64,000 nt of DNA from contig JAFMSR010000015.1 in NCBI GenBank assembly GCA_022818135.1, positions 19,105,838-19,169,837 of the forward strand. Direction: 5' to 3'. Origin of the DNA: Saxidomus purpurata. Its lineage: Eukaryota; Mollusca; Bivalvia; Venerida; Veneridae. Below, in pieces: positions 51,886-64,000 of this stretch; the stretch's first letter is position 1, and every line of letters starts with the position of its first letter. Under the pieces are notes generated by a model. The model did not search any database. It was not told where the DNA came from and worked only from the letters and a program-made list of their open reading frames with translations. Both the position numbers and the translations under genes were made by a program.

Positions 51886-52254
51886 AGATTGGTCCAATTT
51901 ACAGTCATTGCATGTTGTATAGAAGGCGCATACAGTTTTGTACAAAAATACATATTTTGGCCTTGCTTCGAGATTGATAATTGTTTGACCTCACATGTGC
52001 AAACAGGTTGTAATGTCTTACAGGAGATGTCTACTGATAGTATGATAGCTATTGTTGTATTTATCTCTCTTTGGAAACACCGATGTAAAATATTCTAACA
52101 CTCGGTATTTATGTTAGTGAGTAAAGTTGAGGTTAAAATAAACAAAGTTCGGCAATGCATGTATTCAAGTCACATTGTTCTTTAGACGGTTAAAGATACA
52201 AAATACTCGGTAATTTAAAAAAACAACAAAGTCTAAATTGGCTTTTAGCATGAC

Positions 52255-52260
52255 TTTATT
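52255..52260 (-). terminator. Candidate distal poly(A) signal of hemoglobin 2
   Basis: AATAAA on the minus strand at the position paralogous to 34555-34560, about 1.07 kb after the stop. Confidence 0.3.
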
Positions 52261-53327
52261 AGCAGAATATAAGAAGCATGTTTATATGTTAATATATGGC
52301 TAAAAAGAAAAGATAAAGTTTACCTTTAATACGATAAGGAGTAAAGATAATAGTATACATAAGGTAAGAAGAAAAGACAAACTTGGAAACATGTTGCTTT
52401 GGGCACAACGCTTCTCTGACATGCATAAAGCTACTTTGAAACATATTATAGGATCTCAAATCCTGTCAAAAATACAGAGAATAAATAAATTTCTTGCTCA
52501 AAGTAATCATAATGTGAAAATAAGTTATTCCGCATGGTCTGACTCTACGAAATGTTGAACCACATGTCTGCTTTAACTCGCCTTATCCAATTCTTTCTCC
52601 GAGATTCTATGTTCTAATGTTTTATAAAGTATAATTTTTGTTGAATCTGTTAAACAATGGAACAATGTGATCACATCCATGTACATGGATTACACTTTGT
52701 ACATTGCAAGTTGTATTGTATGATTTGAATAGTTGAAAATTCCCAAAAAATATACAAATCGATCAGAAAAAACATTGGTAATTAACGAAAGTAAAATGTT
52801 CATTACATTCCACGGAAAAGTATACTGCATGAAAATTGCTGCATTATCAGTCCTGCAGATTAAGCAAATAAACTATGTAAAATGAGTAGCGAAAACATGC
52901 AAAAGTTACGTTTACTTGCTCACTTGAACTTAGACCTTTCAATTTGTTCACAAAATATTTCTAACGCTAAAGATGATAAGAACGGTAACAAGCTTGAGTA
53001 CTTAAGCCTTGATATCATTACCTTCACATAAATATTTATCGTCATGGCCCTTGATCTCTTGATCTACATATTTATGGCGCAAGCGTTCAACAAACTAACT
53101 TAACTTGGTAAATTGTCAATTTATGTGAGTTATTGTCTCTACTTTGGCGAAAAGTCATAATAAGTCAAAAGGCTTACGACAACTAAATGCATTATTATCT
53201 ATTTCCTGTCTGGCGTAATACTAACACAAAATTAATCTCTAACGTAGGCATTTAACAGACTTGTATAAAGTCAAATCGATCCCCAACACACACGCGAATA
53301 TGTGGGAGGATTATATCTGGGCAGTTC

Positions 53328-56300
53328 TTAAAACTTTGCTTTCATCACGCCCAGGATGTCTGCGGCTACTTTCTTCCAGGATTCAACCTGAGCTGCAGTT
53401 GTCCCAGCATTATCTTTGAGGAAACCGGCGAGTTCCATAAGGGCATCCTGAAAGTGTTGAATAATAAACATCTTAGGTGAAATATTTTCGGCACAACATA
53501 TTGTTTCGTCTTTCACGTTTTATTTCAGACCGGCTTCTGGAAATCAGCATGTTTGCTTTTCAGTCACGATGGTTTATAATGTATTCTACTTATTAAGACT
53601 ACTATCTTTTTTTCTATTGAAATACATATTTTAATCGCATGCGTATACTGCATACAGTTTCTAATTTTTCTTGTAAGAAAATTGTCAATATAATCTAATT
53701 GCAGTACACAATTACGTTACTGTTTTGGACACAATTCTGACAAAATTTGATGAATCACGTACATATCTCTACCTTTGTCTGCCTTTAATTTTGACAGTTG
53801 CTAGTATTACAATAATATTTGTTCTAGCCAAAGAAAAGTCGAAGATCTGAAACTAACAACCAAAATTAAGAAAACTCGTGCCCCAAAACGGAACTATAAC
53901 TTATTGATCACTCCTCCTGCTTCCTTAAACAGTGTCATATTGGTCACTCAGCTTGTGTTATGGCAAAATTCAACTTTTAACATTTTATATCGATAACGTA
54001 TTTTGCTTCTTAATAATACAATTTTATTTCGGTCACACCTCCTCGTTTATGACACAACTTACCTCAAACAGTTTCATAGTTGTTATTCCTCTTGTTTTCT
54101 GGCAAAACTTATTCCTCTTAATTTATGATAAAACGTACCTCAATTTCAAACAGTTTCATATCGGTTACTCCTCTTGTTTTCTGACAAAACTTACCTCAAA
54201 CAGTTTCATATCGGTTACTCCTCTTGTTTTCTGACAAAACTTACCTCAAACAGTTTCATATTGGTAACTTCTCTTGTTTTCTGACATAACTCACCTCAAA
54301 CTGACAAAACTCACCTCAAACAATTTCATATCGGTCACTCCTCTTGCCTTATGACTGGCACACATTCCACCTATATTCTGGTCCAGCGCTGCAGCATTAT
54401 CCAGGTTTTCTATCCAAGATTGCACCATCTTGCCAAAAAAGCCCGACTGTAATTTCTTATCAGTGTCCGCTGGAAAAGTGTTCTTAATTTTGGGGTTGTT
54501 GTTAAACAGCCTGTAAGTGAATAATCGGGGCTTTTAAGGTAGAATGCGCCTTACGTGCTTCATTGATGAAATATAACATGTAAATTTGCAAGATTAAAGC
54601 TTAAATTATAACTGTTCAAACTGACCAAAATGCTTTAGAATACGTTTGTCGAATGTTTTTACTTCTTATAAAAGAATATTACCTAAATTACAACCGATAT
54701 CTATGTCTCGTTATAAGAGTTTTATTTTTTCTTTGAAAACAGTGTAAACCCATGAGAAAACAGTGTAAAACCATGAGAAAACAGTTGAGAAAACAGTGTA
54801 AAACCATGAGAAAACAGTGTAAAACCGTGAGAAAACAAGCTAAGATATTGTGATTTGAACAGTGCTATAACTTGATAGAAAATACAATTGCCAAAGGTGG
54901 ACAGATAGCTCGTTTATAAATGTGAAATAAAGGACGGTCTTACCTAGTGTAAAAGGCCTCTCCATGAGCGTCCCAGTTCTTGTAGGCTGGTCCCCAGGAA
55001 TCTGCAACATTCTTCTTATCAGCTTGAAAAAAAAATAGTTTAAACATAATTTTCTAATTGAATAGTAAAGGCGCATCTGAACATACGCAAGTCATTGATA
55101 TTTCATTTATCTACCTTACATTACCGGCGACGTACTTTTTGTTTCATAACTTAAATGTCAACTAAATTAAATAGATTACAAGCATAATCATTGAATATAT
55201 TAAAACATGCTTAAATACTTTCAGAAATAACGAGGTAAGCAATTCTATAAAATTTTATAAATAATTTAATAGACAAAATATTTTATTTTTAAGCTTGCAC
55301 TCTTCTTTTCTTGACTACATTTGATATACATGTAAGACCCAAACGTTCTACAGCTGCTAAACTATTGCTTTGTTTTACTTTCGTCTTGACATATTAATAA
55401 ATAACATATTTGCCCATTCAATCGGGTTGGGGTTCTTTAAAATTCCAAACTGAATGGCAAGTAGTATAAAACATGACAAGCCTGTGTGTAGAAAATGCTT
55501 ATTGTTCTTAACTATTAAAGGTATATAATCAGATTTTGGCCATGTAACAGATTTGTTTGAAACTTTAACATCTGATCATTTACACTCATTTATGTTCACT
55601 TAGCGTTTAATTCAAGTAAGATTTTCACTGGAGGTATTTTTAAAATTTGATTTCCCTATCCTGGTTGCCCAACCAAGATAGAGTTATTTTATCATAAGTG
55701 AAAATTTGATACACATACTTTGCCTAAGGAAAGATATAAATATAAGACCTATTGTATTATATTTGTGAAATATTTGCATTCAAAATTATATATTTAGATG
55801 GAATTCATTAGAAATTCAAGTTTGAAAAAATATTATTACCTCCCTTTACCTATCTTGGTTGCGCACCCAAGATAGATTGGAAATAAATGAATTCAGAAGC
55901 TACACGTAGTTTTAAAACTTGCATTTTTGTTCAGAATGTTAAAATATTTGTATATCTATCCAATTCAAATGTAAAATTATAAAATTGACCTTCGACGCGC
56001 GAAAATGTACCTTCGGACATTTGTTACATTACTCGACAATAATTGATAAAAAAACCCCATAAAATTTACATTTTTGTCACCCTCTTTAAATGCAAAACCA
56101 ATGTTAAAAACTGATAACCACTATGTTTTCCTCAAAAGAAACATAATTTCGGCTTCAAAATCCTCCAAGACCATTACTATGGCAACAGCGATTTGAAATG
56201 ATTCTTTTTTTTATTTTGGCTATACCTTATGAAAAAGGCATATCGTGGGAAGAAGACATGGAATAGTTCACCAGATATGATATATATTGAAAGAGTATAT

Positions 56301-58206
56301 AATGTTGCAACCAAAAATAAATGATTCTGTTAGGAAATGATTACCAGAATAGTTTACTGCCCAAGTAAATTGAAGTGAGTTTTGACGTCAAATTGTGGTA
56401 TGTGACGTCATTTTTAGAGTGAACAATGACGCCTTAGGTATACCTTTTCAAAACGTTGTAGTTTTTTATGTACTGGACGCAGGTAACTGAAATTTTCCAA
56501 TATTGATATTGAAATATTGTTTATTTAAAATGTGCAAGAAAATTAGTTTCCAAGTATTTTGTCCGAAGGCCCATTTTCCCGTGTCGCTGGTCAAATTATA
56601 TTGAAATAAAAAAGAAGTACTCAACGTTTTAAATACTTTCATATTAAAGGGGAGTAATAACAAAATTTTATAAAAGTTGATAAAATGTAAATTTCTGATA
56701 GGGATCTAACTCTATGTATGGGTCTTTTTGTTCATTAAATAAATCTCTTACAGAATATACAAAAAGTAAAAATTGTCATAAAATGTTGCTTTAAAGTAAT
56801 AACCACCTTTAACAGAAAAATAAAAAATATCAACAATCATCCCAGAAGTGTAGGGAATAGAATACGTTGCATATGAATAGAACACATGCCCTGCACTTGG
56901 ATATTGGTTATAAATCAAATGCAGTTAAATATTCCGGTGCAGAATAATATAATCTTGACAAACACTTGTTTTCCTTCCGACTCGTCGCAATTATTTATAT
57001 CACGTGTCATCAAAGCTGTCGTTTTTTACGTGTGCCACGTGTACTGTAAATGAAAGGAATTTAGAGGACTTAATTTTTCATGGATATTAATATAGTACGA
57101 ATTCGTCTGTACTTCCGTTCGTCTATATTTTTATACAGAAAATTGCAATATCGAAGGGCTTTTCGTTGGAAATTTGAGCGCTTAGACCAACCTAACAACA
57201 ACATCAACATCACGTATTTGAATTATTTTATGTTGTATACCTTCATTTAAATTTGTAAGCTATTCGCTTTTGCTTTGAAGGCATGTAATTAAACTGTAAT
57301 AAATTTGTACAGACATTTACAAGCATTTGACATTAAATATCTAATGTTGTCTTGCATGCATGTACCTTTTTTGTACAAATATACCTTTGAATTGACGAAT
57401 TGAATATTAAGTATGAAACACATCAGCGCTCCCAATATTCTGTGCATAATCTAATATAAATAAGTTTTATAAAAGTTCACAAGAATTTGTTTCCATTACT
57501 TCTATATTTTAAAATGTCCAGAGTATACTTTTTGTAATTATATATTTGTATGCATGTTAACAGACCTTTCTCGTTTGAAAATGAAACATATATTGTTATG
57601 TTCTGTTAATGAACTTTTACAGTTAAACTTAAATAGCCTCAGGATCACCGAAGCTTTGTCACGTGATAGTTATTTTGTTCATATATATTTCATTTATAGT
57701 TTACGTTTGAATTTATGCGGCGGCAGAATATCCAAGCTTCTTGAACATTTCTCATGCTTGAACAATAAATGATACCACTCAGCGAAAAAACGACTTTCTC
57801 CCCCAACCCGACCTTCTTGCATTAAGTTATGTGTTTTGAATCTAAACCAACATTAGTTGTCCAAAATAATGAACAAAAGTCAACGTTCTGATTCGAACTT
57901 CCATTACCTACCTCATACCTTAATATTCAACGTTCAATGGTGATTACGGAAACGTATCCTTATCTATTTGGGCTTATTATTTAAGCTCAATAACTCATTA
58001 CAATATTATTTCATAATCTTTATCAAAACTTAAGCTGTACATGTATAATAAGTCCATGTTTCCTTTGTTTTACTCCTGCAACATGCAAACAAACACACAA
58101 CATCCGGAAAAATCCTTCGGGTGATTGGTAAACTGTGTCAGACTCCCACACTGATGTATACAACGAAACTAGAACTTTGTACAACATTACCTGCTGATGC
58201 TCCCAT
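53328..58206 (-). CDS. Intracellular hemoglobin 2 (4 exons, 136 aa)
   Basis: Coding exons on the minus strand: 58206-58191, 55022-54944, 54510-54315, 53447-53328, at exactly the same intron positions and phases as hemoglobin 1. The predicted protein differs from hemoglobin 1 at 12 of 136 residues: S17P, D42N, I48T, L56F, K88R, Y96F and six in the last exon. Tyr30 (B10), Gln53 (E7), Phe57 (E11) and proximal His85 are all kept, as is the shortened CD-D region. The L56F change lies next to E11 and could alter ligand access. Intron 3 contains a 50-bp array derived from the exon 3 end. An intact frame and conserved promoter suggest both copies are functional. Confidence 0.88.
53920..54305 (-). repeat. 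50-bp exon-3/splice-donor minisatellite, hemoglobin 2
   Basis: About seven units, the three nearest the exon being almost identical (50 bp), repeat the last roughly 35 bases of exon 3 and its donor. On the minus strand each reads GGAGTAACCGATATGAAACT, then GTTTGAG|GTAAGT. The true exon end at 54315 uses GTGAGT. Units become more degenerate away from the exon. Confidence 0.9.
54730..54838. repeat. About 21-bp minisatellite in hemoglobin 2 intron 2
   Basis: Five units of GAAAACAGTGTAAAACCATG, one of them shortened to GAAAACAGTT. Paralogous to the array at 36722. Confidence 0.85.
55519..56808. mobile_element. TTAA-flanked non-autonomous element (1.29 kb)
   Basis: Flanked by TTAA at 55515-55518 and 56809-56812. 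The ends are AGGTATATAA... and ...ATAACCACCT, a short imperfect TIR starting AGGT. The paralogous site in copy 1 (37482-37485, CTATTAACAG) has a single TTAA, an empty site. TTAA duplication is the hallmark of piggyBac-type transposition. Inside are two related hairpins (TATCCTGGTTGCCCAACCAAGATAG-like near 55657 and 55852). No coding sequence. Confidence 0.75.
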
Positions 58207-58405
58207 CTTTATTCCAAATGTAACAGTTTCCAAACAAAATAAAACTGTATATTCAAACGCGTATTCAGTCAAGTCAAGAAGATTCTATTGAGATGTACTG
58301 CGCATGCATTTCTTTTATATACCAGTCTCCAATCGTCCTTGTATCCTTTGACGGTTGCAAGCGCACGTAAACAACATTCGTCTTTTTGAACTTTCCATTG
58401 GTTAA
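58207..58405 (-). promoter_or_regulatory. Hemoglobin 2 core promoter (TATA and CCAAT)
   Basis: A TATATAAAAG box at 58321-58312 on the minus strand lies about 106 bp before the ATG. It is followed upstream by ATTGG near 58330 and AACCAATGG near 58400. The spacing is nearly the same as at hemoglobin 1. Confidence 0.65.
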
Positions 58406-58861
58406 TAGAGGTAAACGGTCAATGGAGTACTACAAAAGTTTGTTACACTGCGGAAATATCAACAAAACCTCTAAAATGAGAAGTTAATGCAACATTGACT
58501 ACATTTTTACATTTCGTGACAAAAAGCACACGTGAAGACATTACATTCGTGTAAAACTGGAATCGCTTAATCTGGTTTTGGGACGGTAGTCATTATTTTA
58601 TGAGTTGATCATGAGCTGGTACAGAAATTAAGACCGGTTTATATACAAGTTTCAGATGGCGGTAACGGTCAAAAGACAAATTAAACAACCAAAGATTTTA
58701 GTGCAGCTAAGTCTACGTGCACAAAGGACAATTTATCATCGAGGAGAAATGTACCGTATGTTAACTGTTTTAATGGCATGTGGCAATCAACTGTTTAAAA
58801 GATGCTCATTAAAGTGTTTTAGATTTTGTAAACTGTATATGTTTTGTGTATATTGTCACAG

Positions 58862-60267
58862 TTTGAAAGTTCCAGAATGATAAATCAGCAATACAGTTCT
58901 GTAAATACTCACATTAATATGAAAATAAGCAATACCTATATCGGGTGAAAGCATAAGGTGTCAAACTCCTCACAGCCAAGGTCTCACCTACGAATACAAG
59001 CTAATATAAATGCTCTCGTGGACGGACCTTTATAAAATTTGCTTCTAATCTAATAAAAAATCTTCACAGCGATTCCGCTCTATTACTGTATACTGTAAGG
59101 CGAAGTAACCGCTGTGGGGAGTTCGCAGAAATTCTAGCGCGTGATATGTTACGTCATTTCATTTGATCGATAATTTTCAGAAATAATTTTCATTTATATG
59201 GGTTGTAAGATTGATTCAGAGGAGAAATGCGTATTTCAAAATAGATATCCGTAAAAATAAATGTTTTACAATTAAAAAAACAAACGGTCAGTGCAATTCT
59301 CGGTAGACGGTGCAGCGTAACATTTATGTTAGTATGATGTCACGAAGTCGACACTTCTCAATTTCGCATGGGTATATGTGAAATCATTTATCTTATTGCT
59401 TTCAATTAAATACTCGTACATACGTTTACCTCTGGCCTTTCGAGCTTTCGCCCGTATAATGAAATTGTTTTAGTAGCATTACGAGACCGTGAGACCGCTA
59501 GAGTTCGCACTAAACTTAAGACTTTCTCAACAGGACGTAAGCAATCGTGCAATTTCATTTAAGTACAATTGTTCAATTACTCAATTACACAATTTGTCAA
59601 TTTCTGTCACTACCAGACTTCCGCCGTGGTCTATTGACCTATAAATGATCCGACGTGGTTAATATTTTGCTACTGTTTTTCGTTCGCATTACACACGTGA
59701 AAAACAAGCAACCGTTAAATAGCTCATTTTGTAATGTTTGCAGTGAGCTCTACATAGAAGTCAGTAGGTGTGTGCGCTTGCGTGCACGCGCGTGTGTCAG
59801 TCCACCAAAACGTCTTCGTACCGCAACGACTAAACAAGACTATAAGAATATGTCACTGACTGCAGGTGCAGATGTGAATATCTGGCTCGAGCGGAACTGT
59901 TTTGGCGGTAACGAGGCTGTACCGAGTTACCGCCAAAAAAGTTACCCGAATGCCGGATATTTTCAACTGCAAGTGCAGCCAGTGATAGATTCTTTTTCTT
60001 GCATACCATTTTCTACTGAAAGTAGCAGGAATAAAATAAAATCAGTGACTAATATTCGCGCTACTTTCTTGTAGTAATGTATGAATTTACACATTCATTC
60101 ATAAAAGTAGTTCGTTTTGACGTCATTAAGTCGTCTTACACCTGGGGTTGTCAGATGAGATTTTCCAGCACTGGTAAAAGCTGCAGATATCCTGATCTGG
60201 TATGCAAGAAATGTTTCGACTGTCTGGACTGTAACACCTCAGAATTGTGTGTATGTGAATGTACCAG
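58862..60267. other. Copy-2-specific 1.4-kb block upstream of hemoglobin 2
   Basis: Interrupts the homology between TATTGTCACAG and CAGACATGTTGTACAACT, which are adjacent in copy 1. It contains a hairpin near 59848-59990 whose core is TGGCGGTAAC/GTTACCGCCA. The 139-aa frame at 59655-60074 runs across that hairpin and resembles nothing I know. Either an insertion in copy 2 or a deletion in copy 1. Confidence 0.6.
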
Positions 60268-60349
60268 CAGCAGACATGTTGTACAACTTAGGTACAGTCT
60301 GGTTTTCTCTATTGTTTTAGGTACCTGTCCCATACATAACAAGAAAATT

Positions 60350-63300
60350 ATAAATTAACAGTTATATGAGACGATTACTGTATTACATTACAGTGTACAG
60401 AATAATGGCTACGGCTGTACTTCAACAGGCTGAGCATATCTCCCGATTGGGGTATATACCCCGAATAAGCTATAACAGCCCGATGGCACTAAAACGTAAA
60501 CAATCGAAAAGTACAATTTTTTTAATAACGTTTTTTTTTTATCAAAGAAAAAGCGCAAGTTAAATTTTCACAGAATATTTATCTGATCTATACAGACCTG
60601 ATAAAAACATTACTTTCTGGTTTTCCAGCTGGTAAAAAAATAAAATTTCACCATCAAGATATTGACATGAAATTTGCCTTACAATAATTTAAACATGCTC
60701 AGTACACTGAAAAAAAATAACATGCGCTTTTTCCTACCAAAAGATATTAAAAAAAATTGTATTTTTTCTATTGTTCTTTGCTGCATATTCATTATTTAAA
60801 AATGACGCCATCTTATGTATACCACCGATCTATCTCCCATAACTAACTCACTGTTACTGCATGGAAAAGACACTAAAATTTCCAGACTAAAAATTATGTA
60901 GTCTGACAGGGATTTAATTTTTCGTAACGAACACCATTTTGGCTTTTTGTACATGTCAATATGTTTGGTTCGGACTGAATTCCTTCATTGTCCGGCTGAT
61001 TTTGTTTATAATTATGAAGGAAAACATTAAATTATATTCAAACCTTCTAATAAAACCTGAAAACCAAGCGAAATCGACCGATTAACGGAAAATCAACAGT
61101 TGTCAAACTTTTGACACTTGTTTTTGTACTGATAAATTACGGCTTTCGGATAATTTGCGGGTTTTCCCCGAGGTATAAAGGTCTTAATTAAATATTCAAA
61201 TTAGACTGTTTTCCGGCAATTCCGTTTTTAATCATTTCTAAAGCGAAATAAATCGGCACCATTCTTGGGCTTATATAGCGCTTCATAAATAGTCATTAGA
61301 TTCATTCAAGGGACGCAACTCTAATTGATTTTGTATTGCTAATGTAGGTCATCACCGTGGTCGCTATTATAAAGCCCAAAAATCGTGAAACAAACAGGCT
61401 ATACTCTGTAACCACAACGCTATCAATATATCAATAATATAGTTTCTTCGGCCATTCATAAAAATACAACAACTCATCTAAGAAGATCGATAGAACGAAT
61501 TCTAGTGGAACTCCGGTTCCAATATGGCGACTGTTACACAGCAAAATAATAACAAAAGCGCGAAACTGACGTCATACTCCATACGTGCTATAACATTGTA
61601 GCGACTAACTACTTGCTTCGGCAGATAACACTTCATTGCATCAAACAAATAAAATAGAAACACGCATGCGCTACACTGACGTCATATATATCATTGCTAC
61701 AGCATTGTAACTACTTCTATTACCTTATCCACATAACGCTTTGTTGCATCGTACTAAAGTTTAAAGGTCATTTAGTCCGTTTTAGTAATACAAAAGACGT
61801 ATATCCATAGTAATTAATGTTAATAAATATCCAAAAATAACTTTCGTCTCGAAAAATCTCTGCAGTTCTATAAAACTAAGTTATTTAAACTTTATTAAAT
61901 TGTGTCTCAATAAAATTGCTCAAAACGAATAAGTTGTAAGTGTACGTTTTTCAATTTATTACCATGTTTGATAGAGAAAATGATATTATAAATAAGGAGA
62001 GAATTTAAAAATAAGCTTAGAGCTTTCTACTCAATCCTTTATGCTGTTTTGTAATACAATGTAGGTCTTATATGTGATTTATCAATAAATGTTTAAATTC
62101 TATAGTTCTATAGAACTTACTGCTTTTCGGGAAAGTAACATTATTAACATTTATAGCTTACTGGTGCTGGATTGTGACTTCATTCAGTTTCATGAGAAGT
62201 GCATTGTCTACAAAAATGAAAATATAAGCTATATGTTGTTTTTTCGACATAAACATACTGATATGCTAGAGTAGAAATGGTACTCATCAACGTTATGTGT
62301 GGTTAGATTGAAATACATGCAGTCGTATATGAGAAATAGCCCAAAATGCTTTGAATTTATTGAAGGGTTACACAGTTTAGAATAGTAAAGGATACAATAT
62401 CAATTAATGTGGCCCTCATGCTAGAAGAATCCCTCGATTGACAGGTTTACAACTTGCTAGGCTTTAGAATGTAGGAACAATTGTCATACTAACCAGACTG
62501 TAATGCTTTATTATCTATATATGAAAATGGTATTAGTTAAAATATGCACATGCCCCTGTCTGACCTCACCTTTTTGTATATACGCTTTCATTTAAAGTCT
62601 GACTTCCATATTTGGAGAAGAGACAATTTCACCTCCTAACACTGTTAAGTGCAGTTCATCTTTCTGTTTTATAGACTTTTTCAATGAATAATTTGTTAAG
62701 TTGATACCGGTATTGCATTTAATAAAAACGCTTAAGTGATTACTTGACATCTTAATGAATACACCCTGTGAGGAATTTAAACAAAACAGAACCAGTAAAT
62801 GTTACGATTTTCGCGCCAAATTAATATGAAGTGCTTGAGGATACAGATAATGAAAACTGTCTAAGTTTAAGAAAGCTAAGTTGGTTTATAAACCATAATG
62901 ATAAGATTTTGTTGCATATGTATATATGTATAAATTGGCGTTAGTACATGACTCAGCTAGATTTAATATGGACATCATTTTGTTTTTTAATTCAGTTCAG
63001 TGCAATTTTTTCCTTTTGAGTATAATAAACAAAAAGCATTGTATTAGCACCAATTTATTACAATCAGAATCGGCTTTCCCTTTTACTTGACTTTATTCGT
63101 TGAATTCATGCAGCACTTTTGCACCCTAACTTACTATTCATTATTCAACATTTTACCTTTTTCTTGCAATGGACGCCAAATGCATTTATTTCACTTCCAC
63201 TTTTTGAACTCTTGAATGCCCTGTTAGAAAACAAACGCATCAGTATGTATCAAGTCTGGGTTTTATACATAAATGTCAAGACGACCATGTCGACGTGAAG

Positions 63301-63815
63301 TGTGTTTGCAACTGTCGTATGTTTTTACATTGTCAGACACCTCTTTAATTGAATAAAGCTTTCACGCTAGGAATTCCAATGGCAACAATGAAAATAAACA
63401 TGGTTTGAAGACTTCAGAGTTTTTTTAATGTTTATGACTATTTGAAACCATAATTCTGACAAAACTTATGCAATGCTGACATGACCAAATATTGGTTATT
63501 GCATTTAGGAAAACATCATATTCACTGTAAACACATGATTTCAGGTCATGTAGAAGCTTTTTTATCCGAAAAGTATTTTCAAACAAAATGATAAGATATA
63601 ACTTATTTTATCACAGATTTGCATATTGTACGTCTTCTATATGGTGGCTTAATCTTTTAATTTAAAAATGGGTTAACAAGCGGCTCCTCTTACTAGAAAG
63701 CCAAGAAATCTTCTAGTAACCTGTTCAACCTTTTGTGTAGCCTTGGAAGTTGCAACTGAAGTTTTTCTATACAAATGTTCATTCTGTGACTGTTTCAGTT
63801 TTCAGTTTTTATGGC
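60350..63815. other. Intergenic, nothing recognised apart from a weak direct repeat
   Basis: About 61560-61760 holds two diverged copies of a roughly 115-bp sequence with CTGACGTCATA, CATTGTA and TTGCATC words. No exon is seen. Confidence 0.4.
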
Positions 63816-63915
63816 AGTAAAGAAATTTCCATGATTCTCCAGTAAAGAAATTCCCATGATCCTCCAGTAAAGAAATTCCCATGATCCTCCAGTAAAGAAA
63901 TCCCCATGATCCTCC
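63816..63915 (+). repeat. 25-bp minisatellite (4 units)
   Basis: Four tandem 25-bp units begin AGTAAAGAAATTCCCATGAT and end CCTCC, with only one to three changes in the first and last units. Confidence 0.95.
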
Positions 63916-64000
63916 TAATATTGAAATAGTTTGGTAAATAATAGTTTAAAGATCATAATCTGGCAAAGTTTTGTGGCAAAATAAGAGGCAAATCAAAGGT

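Larger units (their letters stand above)
51890..60345. repeat. Segmental duplication, copy 2 (hemoglobin 2)
   Basis: Collinear with 34200-41430. Relative to copy 1 it has an extra TTAA-flanked element (55519-56808) and about 1.4 kb at 58862-60267. It lacks the CACT element and the inverted LINE-tail structure. Confidence 0.9.

Noticed and set aside
53932..54234. A 100-aa plus-strand frame in hemoglobin 2 intron 3
   Set aside because: It is the antisense reading of the 50-bp exon-junction minisatellite.
59655..60074. A 139-aa protein in the copy-2-specific block
   Set aside because: It crosses a MITE-like hairpin (TGGCGGTAAC/GTTACCGCCA), has no recognisable domain and no splice signals.

Overview
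The window looks like nuclear DNA of a bivalve mollusc. It is AT-rich and intron-rich, with short exons and GT-AG splice junctions. Its gene families (HSPA12-type Hsp70, Mab-21/cGAS-like receptor, KY/hillarin-type transglutaminase-like protein, small intracellular hemoglobins) are ones known to be expanded in bivalves. The hemoglobin distal-pocket residues resemble those I recall for Lucina pectinata HbII/HbIII, so a heterodont, perhaps lucinid, clam is plausible. That placement is inference.

Layout: 0-2.9 kb is non-coding with C/A homopolymer tracts. 2.9-8.1 kb (+) is a complete nine-coding-exon KY/hillarin-like gene of 764 aa with an N-myristoylation motif and Ala at the expected catalytic Cys. 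9.2-13 kb is transposon debris: a LINE 3' end, foldback elements and a broken piggyBac transposase. 13.96-17.81 kb is bounded by 80-bp inverted repeats and contains a poly(A)919/poly(C)295 block and a 1.4-kb repeat carrying a tRNA-derived SINE. 18.1-19.6 kb (-) is the main exon of a Mab-21-domain cGAS-like receptor. 20.78-24.77 kb is a large foldback element: outer inverted arms, a GC-rich insert with an in-frame decapeptide repeat, and a 1.4-kb hairpin made of AGNNNNCT words spaced mostly 21 bp apart. 27.3-30.9 kb (-) is an HSPA12-like gene with three frameshifts and an intronic array of CCAATTGG palindromes.

34.2-41.4 kb and 51.9-60.3 kb are two copies of one segmental duplication. Each carries one four-exon hemoglobin gene on the minus strand with a conserved CCAAT/TATA promoter. 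The predicted 136-aa proteins differ at 12 positions. The copies act as natural empty/filled-site controls for several insertions: a CACT-TIR element, a TTAA-targeting element, a LINE tail with an inverted duplication, and a 21-bp micro-inversion. Between them lie a degenerate satellite, a LINE RT fragment and a second copy of the SINE-bearing repeat. 60.3-64 kb shows only minor repeats.

The genes do not form a pathway. Two (cGLR, HSPA12) belong to families linked to innate immunity or stress, one (KY-like) to cytoskeletal or muscle scaffolding, and two to oxygen or ligand binding. The most unusual structure is the 21-bp phased palindromic-word hairpin. The exon/intron-junction minisatellite in the hemoglobin genes and the KY-like pseudoenzyme also deserve attention.
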